Positions 11,836 to 26,800 are shown, counted from the first letter of the stretch. The stretch is DNA of 64,000 nt from Heliocidaris tuberculata (GCA_025618425.1 CM046845.1:3952541-4016540), one strand, 5' to 3'. Notes: generated by a model not told the origin, from the letters alone. Translations and numbers: made by a program.

Positions 11836-14800
11836 CGCGTACACAGGCACACACACACACACACACACACGCGCACACACGTACGGAGCCCGTTTCATAG
11901 TCCCCTCGCGAACTTCCTTCGGCGGGGACAATAAGAGCTCTTGAACAGATGAATAGATATTTCATATAAAAGCGATATTGTAAAGAATTATTAATAATCA
12001 AACCTTTGATGACCAGTGAAGCCCTTTCTTCAATTTCATTATTACTGCACTCAACTAAAATACATAAATACAAGTAGTAATGAACAGACAGGTTCTAAGC
12101 ATCCCCTCATTTAACAACTCCTAAAATATTTTCCAAAAATGACAAAAGACTTGGAATATATCAATATTTGGCTGATTTCTGCCTATTAAATATTATACTT
12201 AAAATTAGTAAAATACGTCACCCAACTTTAGTAATAATTTTCTCCCCAGACGATGACAAATGAATAAAAATCACCTTGTATGTTTCTTCTGTTGTCGTGG
12301 TAACTGTCACACACTCTGCATCCTGGGCTATTTTAGCCACTGGTCTACTCAACAAAACTCGATCTACAAAAAAAAATAAACAAATCAATGATTAGAAATG
12401 AATTAAAGAAATAAAATGTTATACCTTCAAACTCAAGTAAAATCAGTATTCTTTAAGTCATTGACCTTTTCTAATGAATTTAGTTAGGCAAAACTGTGAA
12501 ACGATACAGACTATAATGAGAGTGTAAAAAATATGATGACGCAAATTTATAGGGAAAAAAGCATAAGGTTCATACAGATGCATTTTAATACACCAGGTAC
12601 CACATAAAAAATATGTGACAGATTGTTCAGACATTAAGACATTCTCTTGCTTCATCCTATCAATCAATTCAGAATGTTTATAATACGAAGTAATTTTTAA
12701 TCATTATTTCCACTTATCGTCTGTTTTTTCCTGAACAGAGGTGTTGGACGTTGAATTTCCTTCATAGCCCTATTCAACGCAGTCCACTCTCTGGCATCCA
12801 TATTACCCTGCTGGATTTGCTTTTGATATAACAGGCATTTTTCATGGACTCAACCTGGAGTCATCTTGGGCATAGCATTCAACAGATCAACAAGGTTTGA
12901 CAGTCTCAGATCTGCACTTTATTTCTAATAGCCCAATATTTTATAACATTTATATCTACAATACTTTGTTCATTATTTTATACACTTATATTCACATTGA
13001 AAATGAGTGAAACCAGTGCATTTTTTTTTTCTTCCTTCAAAATTACAAGAAGTATTCTTATTCTAACCTTCACCAAGCCGTTCCGCCATTGTAAGACTGA
13101 TTCTGTGACTGCCTCCGACGAACTTCCTTTCCTGAAAACCAAAACAAAACAATCCTTTGCATTTTAACAGATAGCTGAGGGGATATTCTGGAGAATTCTA
13201 ATAAAAAGATATGAGAAAACAGAAGATACTAACAAATCATATTTTGCTTGTGTGATATGTCTTAATTGACAAACTTTAGATAAACACTGAGAGGTTATTG
13301 GGTAATAATTTCATAAAAACATTAAAAATCCTCAGTTAACTTATGGTACGTATGCCTTTGAATTACAGTTAAAAATAATCCAATATTCTTCCATATTAAT
13401 TGTTCATACATGACAGAACTTAATCTTATTTGACAGTATATTAAAACAAATTTGATCAGAATTTCTAAAGGTGCAAACCAAGGTTAGCGATTTGAAGTTC
13501 TCATTTACTACAATATTGATGCATGTACATCTTGCAATGTGTAAATACTTCTGAAGAAGTTCTAATTACGATGGATTTCCTACCTGAGCGCCATTCTCTG
13601 TTGCTGAAAACCTCAAATAACCTGCATGAAAAATAAAATAGAAAAAATTACACAAAACAGGCAGTAGCAACAGTTTGTAAATAAAAAAGTAACAAATAAA
13701 ACAAGCAGAGTACTAAAGGAAGTCATTTTAAAAGACTTCAAGAAGAAACCAATTGAGCTTAATTTTGAGTTATGTTCAGCCCCAACCAAAGAAATGACTA
13801 TTTAAAACAAAAAAAAACTTGCTAAAAATGAAACAAATTCAATCAAGGGCAATGAACTTCATTCAATCTAATCCAAACAAATATCAATATGCAATGCAGC
13901 TCAAACCAGTATAATCTAGTTCAATCCAGCTTACCCAGCTAATACCTACATGTACAAGCATAAATCAGGTACAATCCAGCTGAATGAAGTTAACTCTAGT
14001 TTTATCAAATTCAATCTACATCAGTCTAGTTCAATCCAGTTTACCCAGCTAGAACCTACAGTATAGAGCAGATTCAATCGAGCTCAATGCATCTTATTCT
14101 AGTTGAAATGCATTGAGCTTGATTGAATCTGCTCAATGCATTTCATTCTAGTTGAAATTGAAATTGAAATTGAAATTAAAATTGAGGATTTATTGTCCAT
14201 TTAGAAATTTGCTTTTTACTGGTACAAAATTTACAAATTAATGAATTTACAAACTACAAAATATAATCAAACACAGTAACAGTGTTTGCTCAACCAAGCA
14301 TTTACAACATTATAGACAAGATGAATGCAACTGCGTCTCCTATATGCCTGCGCCTAAATTCAGTTGATGGCTCAAAGTGTTCTTGAAATCTTGTGATAAC
14401 CAGAATAAAAAGCCTCTAATTACATGTTAATTGACCTCTTTGACATTTGACCTTACACCTTATAACCCAAAAGTCTGATCACTTTATCTCCTCCTAGTCA
14501 TGAAAATAAAGTAGTTGAGATATGGTCATAACAAAGGTAAAAAAACATTAATTTCACATACACCTGTATAATGACCTCTATGACCTGTCACCTTTGACCT
14601 ACGTGAACAGAAATCTAATCAGTTTGTCTCATTATGGTGATGCATACTAGTTCCAAGTTTAAAGTTAATGGATCAAATGATTCTTGAGATATCACGTTAA
14701 GGCTAAAACCTGTAATTTCAGAATTGACGTCTGTGACCTTTGACCTTTGACCTACATACCCCAAAATCTTATCAGATCCTCTTCCTATGGTGATACATAC

Positions 14801-17800
14801 TTGCATCAAGTTTGAAGTTCATACCTCAAATGGTTCTTGAGTTATCACTAGAACGAAGCTAACACCTGAAATTTCAGAAATTGGCCTGTGACCTTGACCT
14901 TCGACCTACGTACCCCAAAATCTAATCAGATCGTCTTCCTATGGTGATACATACTAGCACTAAGTTTGAAGTTCATAACTCAAATGGTTCTTGAGTTATT
15001 GCTACAACGAGCCTAACACCTGAATTTCAGAAAAATTGGCCTCTGTGACCTTGACCTTTGAACTACGTACCCCAAAATCTAATCAGATCGTCTTCCTATG
15101 GTGATACATACTAACACCAAGTTTGAAGTTCATACCTCATGTGGTTCTTGAGTTATCGGTCGAACAAGAAAGCGGGACGGACGGACAGACAACCCGAAAA
15201 CATAATGCCTCCGGCACCACCTTCGGTGGGCGGAGGCATAAAAAATTAGTAAGACATCCGATTCGGTAATTGGCTTTATGTACAACTACGTGACAACCAA
15301 TATGTGCCGGGGCCAGACAGAACAAGAGAGTGAGGAAATTTAAGGTACAGCAGGAAATTTAGGTACAGCAGGAAAGAAAAGGAGGGAAAGGGAAAGGAGG
15401 GTATTGGAAATAAGAAAACAGTCATTTTAGTCAGTCTAGCTCAATTCAGTTCACTCAAGCAAACTTACCTGAGCCTCCTTTGATATACCAGAGAAAGTAC
15501 AGGAGAGACATATCCTTGTCTTCAGCACAGAAACCAAGGGCACACTGGATAGCGATGAAGTCTCTGGTCAGTTGAAACCAGAATGTCTTCTTGGCCCATT
15601 CCTTGACCGTCATACTATCCCATTCCTCGGCTTCTGGGAAGTCCCATGGACGATCCATCGGAATCTGAACAGATTGTACATAAACAAATCACACTATGCC
15701 TGAATAATCTGTTTTTATGCAGCACTTGATACCCAAGCCGTAACAGTTATGGATTTCCAATGCTCTAAATTACAATGATTTTAGCACACAATCAGATGAA
15801 GTCATGTTACTTTCACCCTTTCATTTTTTGATATTATCCAGCATAGCACAGTTTACTATCTTTCCTTCCTTTTCATCATTTCTACTCAGTCTCTCTAGAA
15901 TAATTCCTCATAATCTAGAACACAGTACTCTTCACTACAAACCTGAAGAAGAGTTAGTGGGACTGAAATGTTGAAATACAGAGCTTCTTCTTCTTACCTT
16001 CTTACCCATTTCATCAACAAGGCGACAGAAATGGTTGAGGTCCATGTTGACGAAAGGGTTCCATGTGTCCGGATACAGCCCTGTCATGGTTCGCCATTTA
16101 CCCTTTTGAAGAAAACAAATGAGACAACAAAAAATGAAAACACAAAAATAAAGATGTATATAAAAACTATGGACAAACTTACATTTTTAGAAAAGAGCAT
16201 GCTAGAAAAACTTCCTCTTATTGTGATCACTTCTCTCATAAGATGGCATTACATGTAAGTCAGATTTTTTCAGAGCTTTCGATTATGAAAAAATATCTCA
16301 TGTGAGTGATTATGTAATTCACTACAGCTCGCTTGTTAATGGCATAGCCCATCTGCATGAAACTGTTTTGAAAAAAATCACTACATTGGCTAGACAGTGG
16401 CTTAGCCAGGATTTTTGAATAGGGGAGCCAGACATGAAGGATCCAACCGCGTAGCCATGGTAGCCAGGATTTCATTTTAGGGGGGGTGGTTGTGAGCACG
16501 CAAAGCGTGCTCCCCAGGGGGGTGGGTGCAGGGAGGGGGGAGTTTTCCCTCTCCCACGTGAAGGGCAAAAGCTCTGACGTTTTATAGCAAATTTGAGAGA
16601 AAGATAACGGCTCGTAGGTCCTTTTTTTTAGGCGGAAAGTTAGTGTGACGCCCGGACTGTCTTTTTAATTATTTTGAAGTAATATTGCACTGTATGTAAC
16701 AAGGGTGGGTGCAGGGAGGAGAGAGTTTTAGCAAATTTCCGCTCTCGCTTTTTTTTTTTTTTAGGGGCTGAATAGGGCCCCCTTCCCCCCGTCTATGCCA
16801 TTTGCTTAGACTTGCCCTTTAAATATATATCTGATTAAATACATTGTGTAATCAATAGATCAGAGTATGAATACAGAATGATTTCATGGGTTACTAAAGA
16901 CAAACACCTTCAAGAATATGTTTATATGACAGCAACATGCAACTGAAGTATGTGCATAAATCTTCCCCAAAACTATTACAATAAATAACTTTCAATATCA
17001 TTATAAAATAATTAACATTTTTCATTTCATTTCATTTTGATCAAATGTTCTTTCCAAATGGTTTTACTCATGATATGTAGCTTTTATTAGCATGTCTTTG
17101 ACCTTTTTTAACTGTAGAATATTTTCATATCCACTGCCCTCCAAAATTTTGGGTACACGTGTAATAAAAATTGATATCTCACAATCACCCGCAGTTCATT
17201 TATCATCAGATTTGTGGCACTGCAACAATATGGTATTAAACTGAAGAGTAGATTTCAACCTTCAAGTTGACACCAGTTTATCTTATATCTGTAAAAAGTT
17301 TCAGGAGGCCATCATGCATTAAAAAGGCAACCTACCCCCCAAAATTGTCTTTCCATGCCTTCTGAATAATTTCCAACAGATGAGGCTCACTTGTTGGGCA
17401 TTCTCCGACCTTACTGTCAGGCTTTTCCCATAGCACGATTTTCAGGATCCCTTTCTCTTCTGTTTTCTAAAGCCTAAAGGTATTTTTTACATAGTCTTGA
17501 GGAATGCTTAGGGTCATTTTTCTGCTGGAAGACAAACTTGGGGAGGTAGCTGTGGAGGTAGTCTTCTGGAAATGTCTTTCAATGCCTTCTGAAGATGAAG
17601 CTCATTTGCTGGGCATTTTTCTCAGACCTTTATGTCCAGCTCTTCCAATATCAGCTCTACTGGATTCAGGGCCCCGTTGCATAAAACTTACCATTGATGG
17701 TAACTTTGCCATCAATGGTAACTTCCATTTAAACCTTGAATTTGATTGGCTGTTGAGCAATGGTACTATGATAGTTACCCTTGATAGCAGAGTTACCATT

Positions 17801-20800
17801 AATGGTAAGTTTTATGCAACGGGGCCCAGATCGGGGACTGATTTTCAGAACCCCTTTCTCTTCTTTATTTCTCCACGTAGTTTCAGCACAGCCTTAAGGA
17901 ATGATTGGGGTCATTGTCTTGCTGGAAGACAAAACCTTTTCATTTTCAGAAGGCATAGAAAGACATTTTCAGTTACTACCTCCACAACTACCTCCAAATC
18001 TTGACCAGCCAGATGCCCAGGATGTACTGTGCTGTGATCGCTGCCAGGGGTGGTTTCTTAAATGAAAAGTCTCTACGATTCGAAACATGATAATATAAAA
18101 CTTTGCAAAATAAATAAATGTGCATCTCATGACACAGCGTGATTCATTTAGTCATTATTTTCCTTGTGAGGGTATACATAAATGCCAATGACTTCCTATG
18201 AAAAAAAAAGAGAACAAAGAAACATAGTGGTGTTCCCCAAATGTAGATGTGTTTCTTAGATGAAAAAGACCAATTTTCTGCATAAGTATAGAAATGCTTA
18301 TAGTATATCAGTCAACAAAATTTTAATTTTCATCAGTACAAACGAGGGTCAGACTATGTAGCATGCAGAAAAGGCAAAAGGGCTGCCACAACTGACCAAA
18401 CCAAGACCTTCTAATTGAGCTGGAAATTATATTGGGGGGGGGGGGGGGGGGGGGTAGGTTGCCATTTTAATGCACGACTGCCTCCTGAGACGCTTTACAT
18501 AAATTGGTGTCAACTTGAAGGCTGAAGTCTACTCTTCAGTTTGATACCATATTGTTGCAGTGCCACTTATCTGATGAAAAATGAACTGTGGGTGATTCTG
18601 AAAAAATTAGCTTTTATTACAGGTGTACCCAAACTTTTACAGGGCAGTGTAGGTGTATAATTTATCAATACGAATTCCACATTTATATGTTATAAATGTT
18701 GATCTGTTATTGTAAATATGACAGCATTGGTCTTTTGACTTTTATCATGTGATTTATTGCCAATAAAACCGAAATTGAGTTGAATTGAATTGAAGAAAAG
18801 TACAGTTTTAAGTCAACAAGTATTCTAGCAATTCTTCCAGCATATGTTAAAAGGTCTTTTGCTACACTGTTTACGCAGAGGTATTTTTCCTTCAAACTTA
18901 ATGGCCGAATCCACGAAAGAGGTTTATCTAACCCATGGTTTAAACCTCTATGAGCATAGTCCTCATGTCCAATGGGAGCATAGTAATGCACTTTAATACC
19001 CTTATTTACGCTTATTTTAGTCCACGGCGGAGGCTTAAACCATGGTTTAGACCATGGTTTAAGATAAACCTCTTTCGTGAATTTGGGCCACTGGCTCTAG
19101 CAATGCCACGAATCCATGAGCTTTTCCTTTACCTTGTTGTATGCGATGGCAGTGCCTTCATCGTAACAACGGAAGTTGTCCACTCCTAAATCCTGAGATA
19201 GTCTGTAGACACGATCCTGAGTTGGTCCCATGTAAGCCCCGCCTATATCCGTGTAGTCTATGGCCTTGTCCTAGTTAGGTCAAGAAAATTTACAAACATC
19301 AATACGTTATCCACTTCTACCACATATCAGTACAAGTGTTAAATAAAATGTTAGAAAATAAATACAAGTATAAGAAACAAGGTACTACTACTACTGTACA
19401 TGCCATATATTTCGCAGGAGTGTTATTTTCACGAATTGCGAATTCAACAACACGTTAACTTAAAATATTGCCAACATAAGTAGTCAGTTGAATTTGTTGT
19501 TTCCTGGTAAGAAATTTACAACTTAACTTTGTGAAAGTAAATCATCGGTGCTGTTTGTAGATCTGAGAAATTCCCGATCGCGAATTCAACCAGTTGTGAA
19601 ATAGCCTGGCTAGTCCTATTCGCAAAAATTTATGGCCACAAAATTTATTCATTATTCAACAGCATTACTCTAGTGACGATGAACCAACATCTACTCCAGT
19701 AACATTTGCTCCTTACAGGCCATATTTCATCAAAGATAAAGGTTTGGGCTAGGGTTGTGATAAGTCTGCAAGCAGGGACCCTACTTTGACACTTTATTAG
19801 AACATCATTGTGTCCTGAGATAAGCGTAACCCAGGTTCCTACTGGTTGTCAGGAACAGTTACAGTACAGGGCATATGATAGTCTTACAGTTCGCACACCA
19901 TTACACATTTCGACTGACCAGGGTTTGTGGAACTTTGTGCCTACAAACAAGGTTGTGATTGGATTCTATGATAGGTCAAGAGTTAGGGCTAGTGTCAGGT
20001 ACATGTATAGTGTTGGGTCCATGCTGGGTTGAAGTACGGGTATAGGCATTTTGGTTTAATACCATTAGATACTGACCGTGAAGCAACTGTCATTGAACAT
20101 CATTGTGGCTAGAATACATGTAGCATACATGTATGTGCGCCTGTAAAATAGCCACCAGACTAGAATGCTGTGAAGGGGAGTGGAGAGTGTGCACTGTAAA
20201 TTTTGCAGAACCGTAAATAAATCCAATGATTGGGTAATAATACACTCTCAAGTGTACTTAATTTGAAAGGTGCTACATTAAAAAAATGGTTATTATCATC
20301 ATCATTTACTTTCACCAGAGCATGTGTCGCACAATCCTAAATAGGAAGTGACTTTTGTAAAAAATTACAACATACATGTAGCTGATGTTAATAAAAAGAA
20401 TAATGTGTACAATCATTTTGTTCGCCCACTCCCCCCCCCCCCCCCCCCCCCCCCAGAATTCAAGGTTAGCTTCATGTCTGATCAATCATCCATGGGAACA
20501 GATTTCAATACACACTGTCTCAGTCACTTGTAATCATTAGACCTTGTCTATTTGTCATTCTTATTTTTGCATGTTGTGCTCAAGTGTAATTATTAGACCT
20601 CATCTACATGTATATGTCATTCTTAAGAGCAGGTCAGACCTCATCGATAATGAAATTTTCAATTGAAGGTACACCAACTTTCTTTTGCCTATTTCATCCA
20701 ACTCCGTGACCTCCTTTTTGATCCTTTCGCCTTCTTCTTCTTCTTCTTCTTTTCTTCTTCTTCTTCTTCTTCTTCTTCTTCTCCTTCTTCTTCTTCTTCT

Positions 20801-23800
20801 CTTCTTCTTCCACTCCTTCTTCTTCTGTGGACAAACTTGAGATAAGCAGATATATATAACATCACTTAACTGTAGTCACAATCACCTTTACCATTGTCAA
20901 TTTGTTTTATTATTTTTATTCATTATATATTCTAATGATTATATGGTAATTCATGTTTGTTCTTCTGGTATGCATTTTCTTTTCATTTGTAAACATTTGT
21001 ACAATTCAGCCAATTGGCTGCAATACAAATTTTCAATAAATATAGCATTCAATAAAAATAAAATAAAAACATGTGTAAGTATGCTCATGCATGTTGAAAG
21101 CAGGGCAGCTGTAGGGTGTCCTTTTAATGAAAAATCTTGTTACTTTGATCGTCATTGTTGAGGTCTGACCTAGAGCCATCCTCCATACTGGCTCTGGTCT
21201 GACCAGCTCTTTAATACATTCTTTGCATGTTATGGTTCATGAGTAATAGCTTCATGGACAGATGCACTTATAAGATGCAAGGCATACTCCCTTGAGGTGA
21301 ATAAAGTGTATGGCAATTTCCCAGCTGCAATTTTACTTGAAATGTAATCTGGAGTATACGCTTTTACTAAATGTAATTCACGTGAGTGCAAGGTAATGTC
21401 AGAATATATTGTTCAGGAAGTACATCAGTACATGTATCAAAATATTTGACAACAGCAGTGGTTACTATTGTATCATTAAGTATTTTCAAGTGGCACTGAA
21501 AGTATATGTATCTAAAATTTGCAAAAAAATCTTTCTGTAAATCAGAAGGAAAAAAATGGTAAAGTTTAGCAAAAAAGTACTATAAATATACACTATACAT
21601 CTGTTGCATTTGATTTATTACATTCTATAAAATAAAGATCATGTGAGCTTCTTCAAAGGATGTGTTAATTCAAACCAACGTAAGCTAAACTTTGGGCCAA
21701 ATTTCCTGAAATCAAATTTTCATTTTCCTATTCATGGATTAAAGCTACATGTAGATTGTGTTGAGGCCAACCAATAACTTGTTTCAAATTGTAATCTTTT
21801 TTGTATGAAAAACGAAATTGATAAGAATACTAAACACCAAATTTCTCTCCTAACCAGTACTCCATCTTCTCTTTAAAGCTCACAAGACTTGTTTGCATCC
21901 TGTCTATTAAACACAATACAATACAAAGTTCTGTATAATGTTGAGATAACGAGGGTAACAAATTTACAAGACCAACATATTCAAGTACATAGTAAGTGTA
22001 CTTTGACCTGTAAATTTGTCATAGTGATTACTGAATCTCAGCTAACTGAAATCAATGAACCTTGAACCTCACAAGACTGATTCTAGATTCAAATGTAACC
22101 CGTGACTTAACTTCATTAATGACTTTTGTATCATAAAATGTTTGAAGTTTACAGAATTTTTGCATGACAATGCATGTACATCAGGTTAATAAAGCACATA
22201 ATGAGCATTATACAGGGTGGTCCAAAAAAATGCTATTTCAATGACATCACTGGTACAATATCATTAGTTTTTATTTTATTGGGTAGAAAATTCCTTTCCG
22301 AGTAAGGTGACCCCAAGAACATCAATTTTGGGTAAGGCATTTTGATTCTATGGCTATTTTTGTGAGACAATGTCATTTTCAAAATTTGATACTTTTGCAA
22401 ACTTTTGAAAGAAATTTGTGCATGACAGCTTCTCATACAATCTGTTTCATTTATGTTGTCTTCCTTTTCAAAGCAAGAGCAGTCATGCATTTGTCAACAA
22501 AGCTGACTGTATGGGAAGCCATCATATATAAATTTCTTGCTGCTTCAAGCATGACTATGGTTGCAAGAGCAGCAAATTTTGAAAATGACATTGCATCACA
22601 AAAAAAAAAATGTGATACAGTGGTGTATTTCCTGAGAGAGAGATACACATGTATGACTTACATGTTAGTAACTCTCTGTTTGCCACACAGGCCTAAATAC
22701 TCTTCTATGGGATTTGTATGTACATGTAGAGTCTGTGCAAAATGGCACAATGGCACAGTAAGTGTTAAACCGATCTATTAAAGGTATCGTACAGTAGTGG
22801 GAAAGGTGGCGCTTTGGATATTTAACTACTTTGTCAGCTGGAATGGAAATTACTACATATACTGTTGCGAAATGATTAATTTCGAACATAGGTGACGTTT
22901 GTTTGAAGAAAAATGGTTTAGAAATGGCTAAAATATCCAGAAAGATATACATCGAATTACTTGTGTGGTACCGTAAGTGTGTATAAACAATGTGTGTGAA
23001 CCGCTATGCGCCGTTGAGCCGGGAGCGTCGGGGTAGGTGGTCCTTAGCAAGGGTATAAGGTAACCGTTGATATTCCATCATTTGAATTATTTTACTGAAA
23101 AATCACCGGAAATCATGAATAGAATACCGGATTATCTCACTCATATATCTTTTTATGCAAGCCGAACAATATGAAACTATTTTTGAGCAGTTTCATGCCA
23201 ACTTTCATTTTGCTACCACTACTGTTTATTAGCTTTAAGACTTGTTCGGGGGGGGGGGGGGGGGGGCATTGGCGAATCCAGGGGGGCCCGGACCCCCTCC
23301 CCTGGGACCAAAAGGGGGCCTAAAAAATGCTGAGGACCTTTTTTTTTTTTTTTGCTTGTCAGAGTCTTTTTGAGTTAAAAAGGGGCCCAAATATGCTGAG
23401 GACCTTCTTTTTTTTTAGCTTGTCAACAATTTTTGTGAACATTGAGCCCTCTCCCTCAGGAACTCCTGGATCCACCACTTGGGGGGGGGGGGGGAGGCAA
23501 GGAAATGAAAATGTGAATGGGTTGTAAGTCAAAAATAAAAAAGAAGGACAGATGGTGATTGCAAAATTAATCTTGTCACAAACTATTTTTTTTTTTAAAA
23601 CACCCTACACTGGAAATAGTCAATATATTAAAATCATAAAGCACGTTTTAAAAGGATAAGATAGTAACATTTACAAGGTCAGTCCCTTTTTAATATATTT
23701 TCTCATTCAAACACTGACTTGAAATATGATAACTGAACTGAAACAAAAAGCAAATAAAACAATACTATATTCATATTTCAGTTTAAAGATGCATGCAGTA

Positions 23801-26800
23801 AATATTCCAGTAGGCTAAAGACTCCAGCACCATCACTATTATTACAGCCAGCATCTTTTGACATTCACTGCGACCTTGAGCTGTGAATCTCACAGTAATT
23901 TCATTGATTCCACATGAACAAGCATAGTTCACAATCAATAGAGGACAAGGTTTAATCACACACAACATTCAATTCAATTCACTGTGCACTAATTGGAGAG
24001 ATAAAAAAGGTGGGTACGTTGCAAGCTCAATAATCCTTCTTTATTTATACAATTTACAGGTTCCATCAAAGGAGTGATTGCCAGACATGCTTCTGTGACT
24101 TCTGTCTGTATTCATTATTCAGTTGATTATTACTACATCAATTATCCATTGCTGCACAGGCACATCCAAATTAAAGGGCATAAAATCATGAAGAGGACTA
24201 GAGGAGCGTCTATATCTTACATTTATATGTAAACCTAAAAACCTCAATCTATTAACTTTTTGTTCTTGTATAAAAAGAAGTATTCAGATAAAAATAATGT
24301 TAAAATCATTTAAATGTTGAGTTTTCCTTGATGATACAGGCAGGTATCACAAAATTTCCCTATTTCCTAGACAATGTAGATGCATTGTAGCTGGACAGAA
24401 TTTTTTGTCACAAACTTTTCTGTCCCAATACCGATATTTAATCAGAAATTTGTCACGATTTGTCTAATTTACCAAGTCGATATTCAATTTTCTTCACGTA
24501 GCTTTGAAGGCTATACGAGGAAATTAGGAAAACATAAGTCAGAGTTATCTTTCCAGCTGGTAAAAACTGTTTTCTCATCAAATGAATTTTTCTCCTTTTG
24601 GAATTCACAATCTTTTTGATATTTTGAGAATGAATTAATCATATTAATAGTAATATGAAAATGGACATTAAGTGCATTAAAACTACGAGTGAGTATGTTT
24701 AAACAAAACTTGGAGAGGAAATAAATAGTCTAAGAGCATGTGTAAAAACTGCAGAATCTTTAAAGACGAGTTAGTTTCTGAGAAACACTTGATAGCACTA
24801 AGCAATAAAGACATTACATTTTTAAAATTCAGATGTAGATCGCACAATTTACCTGTAAATAAAGGTAGATTCAGTCAGTATAATGAAGATCTTTATTGTT
24901 CTCTCTGTTTAAATTAACTAATGATATTGGAGATGAATTCCACTTTATTTTCATGTGTCCATATTTTGCAACAGAAAGACAGATGTATCTAAAACGACAT
25001 TTTGTTAGGCAGCCAAGTGTGCTACAAATGCGAACTCTATTCAGCTCAGCTCAGCCATTTGAAGCAACTTATAAAACTAATCAGAGTAATTGTATAGCAT
25101 TTTTCGCACATTTACCAATGAGCCCATGATGCAAGGGTAGATTCATACGTGTATAAAGAAAAAGTATCGCGTAGTGGTAGAGTAGTTAAGACACCTTTAC
25201 GGCTTGACTAAATAATGTATAATGTAAATATTCTATGGTTTTGTATCATTTGTAATGTAAACCATCTTTATGGCTTGACTAATAAATAATGTTATTTTCT
25301 ATGAATTTTGTATCATTTTTAATGTAAGCCTCCTTTACGGCTTGACTAATAAATTATGTATATTCTATGTTTTCGTATCATTTGTAATGTAAGCCACCTT
25401 TACGAGCTTGACTAATGAATAATGTATATTCTATGATTTTCGTATCATTTGTAATGAAAGCCACCTTCACTAATGTATATTCTATGATTTTTGTATCATT
25501 TGTAATGTAAGCCACCTCCATGGCTTGACTAATAAATAAAGGGATACTCAACCGCAGATTGTGGACATTTTTATGCCGCTATAGGGCATTGTGATCGTTA
25601 CCTGATCATGCCGTTGCCCAGCGGGGCGCAAGCTCTCGTGCGAAATTCGGTCGGCTTCGTGCAGTCCGAAACGTAATCCCAGTAGTCCGACGGATGCGTT
25701 CGACGCACAAACTTTGTGTATGAGTGAATGGGGCTTACGCAATCCTGACTTTCCTCACAGCTGTCTGGTGGCGTATCCCTTTAATGTATATTCTATGATT
25801 TTTGTATCATTTGTAATGTAAGCCACCTCCATGGCTTGACTAATAAATAACGTATATTCTATGATTTTCGTATCATTTGTAATGTAAGCCATCTTTACGG
25901 CTTGACTAATAAATAATGTATAATCTATGATTTTCGTATCATTTGTAATGTAAGCCATCTTTACGGCTTGACTAATAAATAATGTATAATCTATGATTTT
26001 CGTATCATTTGTAATGTAAGCCACCTTTATGGCTTGACTTGTAAATAACTATGTTCTATGGTTTTCAAATTACTATTTGTATGTTCATAACTTTTACATG
26101 ACTTTTTCTTTTACTTGTATTAAGTGATTGCTAGTTAGTGTTTACCTGTTATACAATCTAACTGTTTATTATGTAGTGTTTATCTCATTTTATATTTCAT
26201 GTAAACCTTGATAAATCATGATTTTGATTGTACTCTCATACCCCAAAAGGGGGTCGAAAGAGTCAATAAATCAACTCAACTCATGAATATGACATTATTT
26301 GTAAATTATTACCAAGGAAAAATATTTCATCTATCAAATATAGCATGTATTGTACATGTAAACTTTGTGTAAAGCAACCATAATACGAGTAAATATATAT
26401 GTACATATATTGATTAAATACCTACAAAGTCAACACTACACATGAAATTTCCTGGAAATAAATAACATTCTTGAAATTACAGGTTACGGCAAATTTCATA
26501 AACATCAAAGTTAAAGCTGCCAATGGCGGTGCCCAAAATACATCTTCAGCTAATGTCTATGGATAAAGTGTGTCATATCAAAATCAAAACTGTTTGAGAC
26601 TTTTAAAATCGGCACTCTTGTAGAAAATTTACAGTATTTCGCACTTACATAGAAATTGAGAGTGCGGCCTCCGACTCGATCGTTGGCCTCTAGAACCAGC
26701 ACATCTTGGCCCGACTCCTGTAAGAGCTTGGCAGCAGACAGACCTTGTAAATAGATAATATATCATAGTTACGACTTACGAGTTTGAGATAAAGTGGCGT

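Larger units (their letters stand above)
24720..26285 (+). mobile_element. 3' part of a non-LTR retrotransposon with internal minisatellite
   Basis: At 24745-25075 the plus strand encodes, across a frameshift, a LINE-like C-terminus: [20 protein letters not shown], then [16 protein letters not shown] (a DEFHF...CPYF zinc-finger-like motif). The downstream 3'UTR is expanded into a 66-bp minisatellite and ends ACCCCAAAAGGGGGTCGAAA, AGTCAATAAATCAACTCAAC. It is dead and truncated. Superfamily not assigned. Confidence 0.7.
19271..26648. other. MAO copy 1 intron 2 (7.4 kb), mostly repeat-derived
   Basis: The largest intron of copy 1. Identified content: poly(C) at 20431-20454, (CTT)n at 20730-20825, G-runs at 23248-23266 and 23481-23494, a foldback-like region about 22367-22590, and a LINE 3' part with minisatellite at 24720-26285. 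No conserved exon is recognised in the remainder. Confidence 0.6.

Noticed and set aside
17504..18004. 166-aa plus-strand frame
   Set aside because: Antisense shadow of the Tc1-like transposase and nested MITE.
22350..22781. 143-aa frame in MAO copy 1 intron 2
   Set aside because: No family resemblance, and it overlaps an imperfect inverted repeat (about 22367-22590), so it is probably transposon-derived.
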